Shown here in pieces: positions 8,315 to 14,599 of a stretch of 14,599 nt of DNA (position 1 is the stretch's first letter; every line of letters starts with the position of its first letter). The DNA is from Setomelanomma holmii (lineage: Eukaryota > Ascomycota > Dothideomycetes > Pleosporales > Phaeosphaeriaceae), in NCBI GenBank assembly GCA_010015745.1, contig ML978425.1, forward strand, positions 1 to 14,599, in the 5' to 3' direction. The translations under genes and the position numbers were made by a program. The notes beneath the pieces are model-generated. The model saw only the letters and a list, made by a program, of their open reading frames with translations, was not told where the DNA came from and ran no database searches.

Positions 8315-10930
8315 ATGCCGCCGCCTAGCACTAAACGCGCTCAAAAACCTCTATCCAGGCCTGCTAAACGTTGCAAAACTACCGCGCAGGGCAGTGAGTG
8401 GCAGCCTATCGTTGTTAACGCGTCTCAGAGCCAAACTAGCCACCAAAACAGCTCCCTAGAGCCTGAAAATGAGGCTACGTTTGAGTCACAACTGCAAGAA
8501 TCTCAGCCTGAAACTGTGATCACGGCGCCCACTAAGGGCGGCAGTGAGGCTGCTACTGCAACTACTGCTGACAACGATATCAACGATGCCGCCGACAGCG
8601 GCCTGGACGACAGCCTTATAGACAACTTTAACGGGATTGATTAGGCCCGTCTGCGGAGCTATATGAAGCCCTTAGCATCCCAGACGCGGGCAAGAAGCTG
8701 GGTCTTTCAGTACGGCTGGCGTGTCGCCTCTATCACCTCAGGAGGCACAAAAGTCTTCTTTATATGCCGCTACTGCCACGAGCACAAGTATATTGACGCT
8801 GGCCGAGGCGGCGCGTACGACGTCTCGAAGTCTACCTCAACAGCTGTGCGCCATCTTGAGGAGGATCGGGCTGGCCACCGCTACCGCGCGCCTGGCAAGG
8901 TAGTAAAGTCTAATATTCTTACCGGCTCATGGCTCCGCCAGGCCCTCAAAAGTGGCTATAAAGTACCCCAAAACGTCGCCAACAGCGCCAGCAGCTTCAA
9001 CGTGCAGGCGTTTAGGCTGACTGCAGTTAGCTGGCTTGTTGAGAACAACCACCCGCTGCGCGAGTTTGAAACGCCGGCGTTCAAGGCGTTAATAGCAGCA
9101 GCTAACCCAGAGGCAGCAGTATCCCTCTGGTCGTCCCATGCGAGCGTTACGCGGTACGTGATGAGGTTGTACGACTATATTAAGCCAAAAATTGTCTTAG
9201 CGCTGTCTCAATCGCTTAGCAAGATCTATATAAGCTTTGACGGGTGGACAACAAAAGGTGGTAAAAGAGGGTTTCTTGGCCTTATTGCTCACTTTGTTGC
9301 TTACACTGGCAATCTGATAGACCTCCCGATCGCTCTACCGCAACTTATAGGCGCTCACTCTGGCGATAATATAGCTTAAGTTGTCCTCTTAGTGCTCAAA
9401 GATTTTGGCATATTGTCGTCCTAAGTTGGCTACTTTATGCTCGACAACACCACTAACAACAACGCTGCGATAGCTGCAATTAGCAGTAAACTAGGATTTA
9501 ACGCTGCTTATCGTCGCCTCCGTTGCGCGCCTCATACGCTCAACCTGATTGGCCAAACGCTACTTTGGGGCAGAAATCCAGAGGCATACGACAATGATAG
9601 CAGTAATCTGCAGGTACGTTAGCATGCCCTCACTCAATTTTAGCGTACGCGTTGCTAAAAGGTCCTCTTGGCACTGCTAACCGTGTCTATATAGGACGAG
9701 GAGGACTATCTATTGCAGTGGCGCTGCGACGGCCCACTCAGTATCCTCATCTCAGTAATCAACTATATCAAAACACCACAACAGCACGAGCTTTTCGAGA
9801 ATTTCCAGCGCCTCGCCAACCGAGAGCTGCCCGCAAACCAGCAGAAAATACTAGCGCCCGTAAAGACAGTTGTCACTCGCTGGAACTCATATTGCTCTGC
9901 TTTTGAGCGCGCTGTACAGCTTCAGCCTGCTATAAATGCGTACGCTGGCCACCATATCCGACACACTCGGGACGAGGATACGTACGCTATAAGCAAGGGC
10001 AACAAGCTACCAGATGTAGCGCCTTGGATGAGATCTACTGGGCTATCTGCTGCTGATTGGAGCGTGATAACAGAGTATCTTGTGGTATTAAAGCCGCTCA
10101 AGTTAGCAACAAAACGCCCTGAGGGGCGCGGCAGCGGCCAGTACGGCGCGATCTATGAGATTATACCTGTATATGAGTACTTATTGGGGTACTATGAGCA
10201 GCGGATTACGTCATATAGCGACGTCGTATACGACGAGCATGATGAGGCTCCAGAGGACCACCTCGCGATCAATCTGCGCGCAGCTTGGGCTAAAGCTAGT
10301 GACTACTACGCCAAACTTGACGCCTCACCTGCCTACTACGCTGCTACAGTCCTTCACCCATACTACAAAACCTACTGCGACTTAGCGTGGGCAGATCGCC
10401 TTGATTGGCTGGATGCAAATAACCGAGCGTTCAAGGAGCTCTGGGGTCAATATAAGTCTGCTCCGAGCGTCGTACGGCCACCCAGGATCGTGACAAACGA
10501 TATCGACGACGCGATTGATAGCCTCATGGAGCCAACCAGGTCCATAGGCCCTAGCCTGAGCGATCTAGATGAGTACGAGCGCTGGAAACAGTGCGAGCCA
10601 AGGGCTGAGAAGGGTTCAGATGCAGCAAATAACCCTATAAAATACTGGGTAGAGCAGCGCAATCGATACCCCCAGCTATCTCAACTTGCGCTTGACGTTC
10701 TATCTATACCTGCCTCAAGTTGCGACTGCGAGCGCATGTTTAGTGAGCTTGGCGATCTGCTCCAACTGCGGCGGTGAGGTATATTAGCTAAGCTTTTAGC
10801 TGCAATACAGTGCGTACAGAGGTGGCAAAAAGCTGGTTTTGGGCCCACCAACAGCTCATTTCTAGCCGGGACTGACGCAGATATAGACAGGTTATACGAT
10901 CTATGCGAGTGGGATCAAGAAGACCTATAG
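8315..10930 (+). pseudogene. hAT-2 transposase, nearly complete but with four in-frame stops
   Basis: hAT transposases cut out and reinsert the element. The frame runs from ATG 8315 to TAG 10928-10930 across a single intron (9614-9694), 844 residues if read through. A BED-like zinc finger occupies about residues 128-188: SWVFQYGWRV, C151-X2-C154, H180, H188. The RNase-H-like core shows ISFDGW (D309) and FMLDNTTNNNAAI (D377). The third acidic residue was not assigned. The hAT dimerisation block, LALDVLSIPASSCDCERMFS, lies near residue 765. Stops in frame are TAG at 8642, TAA at 9377, TAA at 9422 and TGA at 10775. Each is explained by one C-to-T change from CAG, CAA, CAA and CGA. No frameshift was found. 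The ATG at 8315 is preferred to one at 8288 because it opens the basic, nuclear-type N-terminus. It reads opposite to the E2 gene it interrupts. RIP is the likely cause of the stops. Confidence 0.88.
9614..9694 (+). other. Intron of the hAT-2 transposase gene
   Basis: It begins GTACGTTAG after CAG and ends CTATATAG, 81 bp, phase 0, with a CTAAC branch-like site 15-20 bases before the acceptor. Removal joins SNLQ to DEEDYLLQW, colinear with the uninterrupted NLEDEELFMKEW of hAT-1. Confidence 0.8.
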
Positions 10931-10973
10931 ATTAGTATGAGAACGCAATCTATCATACATCAAACGACCAAGG

Positions 10974-11106
10974 CGACCAAGCCGAGCCAAGCTCAACCTC
11001 GAAAATCAAGCGCTTGGCAAGCCAAGCTAGCCAAATCGTCCCTTCACTGCAAGCCAAGCCAAGCCGCTGGCGGCGGCTTGGCTTGACTTGCTTGTTGACA
11101 ACTGTG
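10974..11106. repeat. hAT-2 right subterminal repeats and tip
   Basis: Several GCCAAGCC-type copies and their inverse (GGCGGCTTGGCTTG) precede the inverted tip (11085-11106). They correspond to those at the left end. Read as protein this stretch gives only a spurious open frame. Confidence 0.85.
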
Positions 11107-11114
11107 CCTATACG
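11107..11114 (+). repeat. hAT-2 target-site duplication, right copy
   Basis: CCTATACG, an exact match to 7989-7996. Confidence 0.95.
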
Positions 11115-11617
11115 TCTGGCGCATCTCCTCTATGCGCTTAAACCACGCGGTAATCTGGACAAGATCTTCACATCTTGCCCTCTGAGAATGGAATTTCCTA
11201 TTCCACTTTGTCTGGAGCTCTGACTGACCACTAATAAAGCGTGACATCCAGTTCTTGCCTACACGTTGTGGAGGTGGATTTTGGCCGCGGTTTGTAAGCA
11301 GAACATCTGCCATTTGTCGTACGTCAATAATCTGGGGGGGAAAGCCTTGTCGATCAAGGCCTAAGATCCACTGAACAAGAGACTGTTCTTCGGCAGAAGA
11401 GAGCTTTCGATTAGGTTGTCTTGTCTTGTGTTTAGGGCATACACCTTTGAGCTGGCATCAAAGCGTTGTACGTTGGACATTGTAGAGGCTTGAAGCTTGG
11501 CGCTGGCCTTGTAGCTGCTTTAATTGAAGAGCTTGAGTAGCAAGACAGTATCTGCCTTCTTTCTGAGAGGCTTGAGAAGGCTGATGTGGTGCCATTGTTG
11601 ATGGAATAAGACGCGTT

Positions 11618-11660
11618 GAGCGCGTTTTGGTGGGGTGGGCCACTTGCTGGTGGAACACGT
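11618..11660 (-). repeat. E2 right terminal inverted repeat (one 17-bp unit)
   Basis: Read inwards: ACGTGTTCCACCAGCAAGTG, then GCCCACCCCACCAAAACGCG. It matches the left end of E2 except that one 17-bp unit is missing. Confidence 0.85.
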
Positions 11661-11662
11661 TA
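11661..11662. repeat. Single TA shared by E2 and E3
   Basis: The end of E2 (...GGAACACGT), TA, and the start of E3 (ACGTGTTCC...) follow one another without any other base. The abutting ends form the 20-bp perfect palindrome GGAACACGTTAACGTGTTCC. Confidence 0.92.
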
Positions 11663-13461
11663 ACGTGTTCCACCACCATCCCGTCTGCCCCACCAAAACC
11701 AGTACAGCTCAGCGTGCGATTACTTAACAACCACATGATTAAATTGTCTGAAACTTTGACAGAGAATAGACTAGATCTGTCTACATTGAGTCCTGTTGTG
11801 GCCTTGTACATGACATTTGCTGCACATTGGTGGTGCTCGTGTTTGTGCCTGCGGGGTCTGAGTTTGGTCACCCTCTAGGACACCCATTTGAGCCTCTGCG
11901 ACAAGCGCACGACCTTCCTGAGCCTGTAGCACTCCTCCACAAGCTATATACTGTCTCCGCTGTTGACGCTTACGCTGCTGGCGGTGATTAGCAGCGCGTA
12001 GCTTTGAGTTCTCCTCAGCTAAGATTGTCGCTAAGTTCATGGCAAGCTGACAACCTTTGACAAGCTGAGCAATTGCTTGACTTGTAGGGCTCTGAGATTG
12101 TCGTTGGAGTAGGTCTTGTACAAGAAAAGCCTGCTGCTTAAGCTGAGTAGTCGTACGTGGAGTCTCTGCCATCCAAGTAGCTGGTATACTATCTACTGTC
12201 ACTGGTGGAGACGGCGTTCTGACCACAGTAAGGCACGACAGGACACGTTCAGGACTGAATGGGATAAGCCCTGTCGCTCGGAAACCACTCCAGATGTTCT
12301 GCTCTGAGAGAACTGACGTACGTATACGTGGGTAGATGTAGAGAAACTCCTCCTTGTCTATATGAAAGACTCCTTGGCGGGCAAGCTCAGACACCTGCTG
12401 TCCGTACGCTGTCTTAAGAGGAGAGAAGCAGCCAACGTCAAGTGGCTGCAGTAGGTGTGACCTATGAGGCGGCATACAGAGAGTAATAATCTTGTTCTCA
12501 GAGCAGTACTGATCAAACTCTGGTGTAGCATGACTGCTATGGCCGTCAAGGATAAGTAATCTGTAGGCTCCTGTTGTACGCAACTCCGTGAGTCTGTTAA
12601 AGTAATTAATCCATGCTAAACCAAGCTCATCAGTTGTCCAGCCGTTGTCGTTGACAGCGACTGCCCAGTCTGCAGGTAGGTCGCAATACCAGCTAGCTTG
12701 GTGGAGCTTCCCAGACAGGATCACAAAAGGTGGAAGACACCAGCCAGACGCGTTAATACACTCAATTGTTGTGACCCAGTCGCGATTGCCTGGCTGAACA
12801 ACAGTAGCTCGGCCTATCGTGTCAGAGCTAGTGACAACCTTTGATGTTGCAGCGACTCCCATCATGAACCCGGTCTTGTCAAAGTTGTACTCGTCCTCTA
12901 GGAGGATGCCCCACGTTTGGCGCGTGTCCTCTACAAGCTTGAACCATGCGCTGATCCTGACAGGATCTTCACATCTTGCCCTTTGTGAGTGGAACTTCTT
13001 GTTCCACTTTATCTGGAGTTCTGGCTGGTTCTTGACAAAGCGTGTCACCCAGTTCTTGCCAATAGGACGTGGAGGAGGATCTTGGCAGCAAGCAGCAAGC
13101 AGAACGTCTGCCATTCGTCGTACGTCGATGATATGAGGCGGAAATCCTCGTCAGTCAAGCTCTGAGATCCATTGAACGAGTGACTGCTCCTCTGTAGACT
13201 GTAGCTTACGTTGGTGGACGTGGGCGACTGCCTTAGGACGTACACCTGAGAGGCGGTCTCGGAGAGTCGTGCAGGGAACACAATATAGCTGCGCAAGTCT
13301 GTACTGGCTTTTGACGCGTTGATTTCCATAGGCCTGAGAGGCAAGAAGAAGCCTGCCTTCTCTTTGAGGTGATTGAGGCTGTTGTCGTGGAGTCATAGTG
13401 GTTGATGTGTAGAGTAACGCGCTGGTTTTGGTGGTGTTGACGGGATGGTGGTGGAACACGT
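11663..13461 (-). mobile_element. E3, Fot1/pogo-like element, full length, one stop
   Basis: It is 1799 bp with inverted ends of about 40 bp (11663-11702 and 13422-13461, 37 of 40 identical) and TA on both sides. It has one 17-bp unit at each end, ACCATCCCGT at base 13, and then ACCAAAACC at base 30. Its gene reads leftwards, the same way as E2 and E4. Its end sequence differs inside base 14 from that of both neighbours, so it is not a simple tandem duplicate of either. Confidence 0.9.
11771..13396 (-). pseudogene. E3 DDE transposase, 541 codons with one stop
   Basis: The gene runs from ATG at 13396 (MTPRQQPQSPQREGR) to the stop at 11771-11773. It is broken only by TGA at 13151-13153, where E2 has CGA (Arg), suggesting one C-to-T change. 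The rest, from residue 95 on, is open. The catalytic core shows YNFDKTGFMMG (D173), LLILDGHSSH (D284) and LLQPLDVGCF (D320), with 35 residues between the last two. Where E1 and E2 have FDE, E3 has FDK, a further change next to the first Asp. The N-terminus has the HTH-like block LYCVPCTTLRDR and the CENP-B-like part TEEQSLVQWISELD then KNWVTRFVKNQPEL. The C-terminus has a coiled, Gln/Arg-rich stretch (about 455-485) and the zinc knuckle CSKCHVQGHNRTQC (525-538). Length equals that of E1. It is probably dead, unless translation restarts at the in-frame ATG at 13114, which would give a protein lacking most of the DNA-binding half. Confidence 0.88.
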
Positions 13462-13463
13462 TA
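13462..13463. repeat. Single TA shared by E3 and E4
   Basis: E3 ends GGAACACGT at 13461, TA follows, and E4 starts ACGTGTTTTACC at 13464. No spacer is present. Confidence 0.92.
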
Positions 13464-14470
13464 ACGTGTTTTACCAGCAAGCTGCGCACACCACCATCCT
13501 GCGCACCCCACCAAAACGCGTGCAGCTCAGCATACGATTGGTCAACAACCACATGTTCAAATTTGATGAGGTTTTGAAAGTGGATAGATTAGATCTGTCT
13601 ACATTGAGCCCTGCTGTGTCCTTGTACATGGCATTTGCTGCATGTTGGTGGTGTTCTTGTTTGTGCCTGTGAGGTCACTGCTTGGTCACCTTGCTGGATA
13701 CCTATTTAAGCCTCTGTAACCACCACCTGAGCTTGCTGAGCTTGCTGAGCCTGTAATACTCCTCCACGTGCTATATACTGTCGTTTCAATTGACGTTTAC
13801 ATTGCTGGCGGTGGTTGGCAGCACGCAGCTTTGAGTTCTCCTTAGCTAAGATTGTTGCTGAGTTCATGGCTAGCTGTTGTATACGTCCTTGTAGAGGATG
13901 CCCTATGTCAGCTGCGTGTCCTGTACAAACTTAAACCACGTGCTGATCTTAACAGGATCTTCACATCTTGCCTGTTGTGAGTGGAATTTCCTATTCCACT
14001 TTATCTGAAGCTCAGGCTGGTTGTTGAAAAAGCGCGTCACCCAGTTCTTGACTATGGGTAGTGGAGGAGGATTTTGGCCACGCCCAGCAAGTAAAGCGTC
14101 TGCCATTTGTTGTATGTCGATGACCTGAGGAGGAAAACCACGACAATCAAGGTCAAGGATCCACTAGACGAGAGACTGCTCTTCAACAGAGCTCAGCTTG
14201 CGGTTAACAGGCGTTGTCGCATGTTTAGGTAGGGTGCCTTAAAGGCGCGTCCGTAAGGTGAATTCTGCCACACCAAAGGCTGCTGCAAGAGCACATTTAG
14301 ATTGAGAAGGGTTTCTTTGAAAGGTAGCAATAGAAAGGCTTGAACGACCTTCTTTTGAAGGCCCTATAGGTGGTGGTTGTAGCATCATAATAGATGAGAT
14401 GAGACGCGCTGCACGCGTTTTGGTGGGGTGCGCAGGATGGTGGTGTGCGCAGTTTGCTGGTAAAACACGT
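13464..14470 (-). mobile_element. E4, internally deleted Fot1/pogo-like element, 1007 bp
   Basis: It has the best inverted ends in the window: 63 bp, 13464-13526 against 14408-14470, with one difference, and TA at both sides. Each end carries two 17-bp units (AGCAAGCTGC or AGCAAACTGC at base 13, ACCATCCTGC at base 30) and then CCCCACCAAAACGCG. Against E3 about 835 bp are missing (junction near 13876-13877), removing all three catalytic Asp codons. This is the form of a non-autonomous element that depends on an enzyme made elsewhere. Confidence 0.9.
13589..14388 (-). pseudogene. E4 transposase remnant: both tips of the gene, no catalytic core
   Basis: Reading leftwards from ATG 14388 the N-terminus keeps SKEGR and a Psq-like block (ALAAAFGVAEFTLRTRL). 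It has TAA and TAG stops at codons that fit CAA and CAG, then an open CENP-B-like stretch (14106-13906: KNWVTRFFNNQPEL, FHSQQARCEDP). It closes with TAG at 13903-13905 where E3 has TGG, and then jumps at the deletion to the C-terminal tail. The tail still ends in CSKCHVQGHSRAQC and a TAA at 13589-13591. The missing part corresponds to E3 bases 12050-12884. It cannot make a transposase. It might give a DNA-binding fragment only if the early stops were absent. Confidence 0.82.
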
Positions 14471-14472
14471 TA
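14471..14472. repeat. Single TA shared by E4 and E5, centre of a palindrome
   Basis: E4 (reading left) and E5 (reading right) meet head to head here with only TA between. About 83 bases on each side, 14388-14470 and 14473-14555, form an imperfect inverted repeat. The two arms are ends of the same subfamily, ACGTGTTTTACCAGC against ACGTGTTGGATCACT, converging on GCGCACCCCACC. Confidence 0.88.
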
Positions 14473-14599
14473 ACGTGTTGGATCACTAAGCTGCGCGGAT
14501 CACTATCCTGCGCACCCCACCCAAACGCGCGCAGCGCGTCTCATCGCATCTATCATGGCTCAATGCCCACAACCTCTACAGCTCTCAAAAGAGGGCCGA
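14473..14599 (+). mobile_element. E5, 5' end of a fifth Fot1/pogo-like element, cut by the window edge
   Basis: It starts ACGTGTTGGATCACTAAGCT, with 17-bp units at base 13 (ACTAAGCTGC) and base 30 (ACTATCCTGC), then GCGCACCCCACCCAAACGCG. It closely follows the right end of E4 read inwards, so it is the same subfamily in the opposite direction. The rest is outside the window. Confidence 0.85.
14555..14599 (+). CDS. Start of the E5 transposase gene (partial)
   Basis: Fifteen codons from ATG 14555 translate to MAQCPQPLQLSKEGR. The last five residues match the SKEGR of E4 and the QKEGR and QREGR of E2 and E3 at the same distance from the start codon. No stop is seen, but only 45 bases are available, so whether the gene is intact is unknown. 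Confidence 0.7.
   Translation, partial: MAQCPQPLQLSKEGR

Larger units (their letters stand above)
7997..11106 (+). mobile_element. hAT-2, complete hAT DNA transposon inserted in E2
   Basis: It is 3110 bp. The left tip CAGACTTGTCAACAAGCAAG and the right tip (read inwards CACAGTTGTCAACAAGCAAG) agree at 19 of 22 bases. It is flanked by the 8-bp duplication CCTATACG. It holds subterminal AAGCCAAGCC-type repeats at both ends and one BED-finger hAT transposase gene on the plus strand with one intron and four stops. The ends look good enough for mobilisation in trans if a related enzyme exists. Confidence 0.95.
7052..11595 (-). pseudogene. E2 transposase pseudogene, split by hAT-2
   Basis: The gene starts at the ATG at 11595 (MAPHQPSQASQKEGR) and ends at the TAG at 7052-7054, after the zinc knuckle CSNCHVQGHTRTQC. 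Compared with E3 it is the same protein. Breaks in order are: TGA at 11458-11460 in place of an Arg CGA; the hAT-2 insertion between 11107 and 7996, which leaves frame intact if removed; a deletion of about 197 bp corresponding to E3 residues 231-296, which removes the second catalytic Asp and shifts frame; TGA at 7430-7432; and TAG at 7205-7207. The first Asp (VYNFDETGFMM, near 7950) and third Asp (LLQPLDVG) survive. The gene cannot make an active enzyme. Confidence 0.88.
6927..11660 (-). mobile_element. E2, Fot1/pogo-like element split by hAT-2 and internally deleted
   Basis: Both ends are present: ACGTGTTCCACCAGCAAGTG at 6927 and its reverse complement ending at 11660. TA follows at 11661-11662 and precedes at 6925-6926. 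Without hAT-2 and one copy of its target duplication E2 is 1616 bp. Against E3 it lacks about 197 bp in the catalytic core (junction near 7785-7792), which would bring it to about 1.8 kb. Its transposase gene reads leftwards. The left end holds two 17-bp units and the right end one, so the ends are asymmetric. Confidence 0.88.

Noticed and set aside
8642..8644. Programmed readthrough or recoding of the TAG in hAT-2
   Set aside because: Three further stops occur in the same gene and each fits a C-to-T change, so mutation is the simpler explanation.
11014..11223. Plus-strand open frame of 69 codons across the right end of hAT-2
   Set aside because: It spans the hAT-2 tip, the target duplication and antisense E2 sequence, so it is a chance frame.
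6925..14472. E2-E3-E4 as a tandem duplication by unequal crossing over
   Set aside because: The elements have different terminal repeats, different internal deletions and divergent N-termini, and E5 is inverted. Separate insertions at TA fit better.
1..14599. tRNA, rRNA or other structured RNA genes
   Set aside because: No cloverleaf-like pattern, box A/B pair or rRNA block was recognised by eye. A tRNAscan or Rfam search was not possible here.

Overview
The window looks like a transposon-dense stretch of a filamentous ascomycete genome. The guess is a Dothideomycete-like fungus, from gene families only and not proven. The reasons are a heterokaryon-incompatibility (HET) gene with short GT-AG introns, Fot1/pogo-type DDE transposons, BED-finger hAT transposons, and many in-frame stops that look like C-to-T changes (CAG to TAG, CAA to TAA, CGA to TGA), as repeat-induced point mutation (RIP) produces.

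Layout. Positions 1-2268 hold one host-type gene, a minus-strand HET-domain protein that can be read as three exons. A repeat of about 105 bp near the left edge reappears in inverted orientation inside its first intron. Positions 2269-3461 show no convincing gene. From about 3462 to the right edge everything is transposon. The outer layer is an old, RIP-like hAT element (called hAT-1 here). Only its left end and the 5' two thirds of its transposase gene are seen before it is split.

Inside hAT-1 sits a chain of five related Fot1/pogo-like elements, called E1 to E5. E1 (5060-6911, plus strand) has an uninterrupted 541-codon transposase gene. Eleven bases further on begin E2 (6927-11660, minus), E3 (11663-13461, minus), E4 (13464-14470, minus) and E5 (14473 to beyond the edge, plus). 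E2, E3, E4 and E5 abut each other with only a single TA dinucleotide between neighbours. E2 is itself split by a second hAT element, hAT-2 (7997-11106, 3110 bp), flanked by a perfect 8-bp target duplication CCTATACG.

The Fot1/pogo-like proteins share a CENP-B-like DNA-binding N-terminus, a DD35D catalytic core and a C-terminal CCHC zinc knuckle. Their terminal inverted repeats are modular: an ACGT tip, then one or two 17-bp units in the same register. E1 is the only copy that looks able to encode a full transposase. E2 lost its second catalytic Asp, E3 has one stop codon and a changed residue next to the first catalytic Asp, and E4 is an internally deleted, non-autonomous copy with near-perfect ends. 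The inferred order is hAT-1 first (then mutated), then the Fot1/pogo chain, with hAT-2 landing in E2 later. The main novelty candidates are the TA-sharing chain and the 17-bp modular ends.
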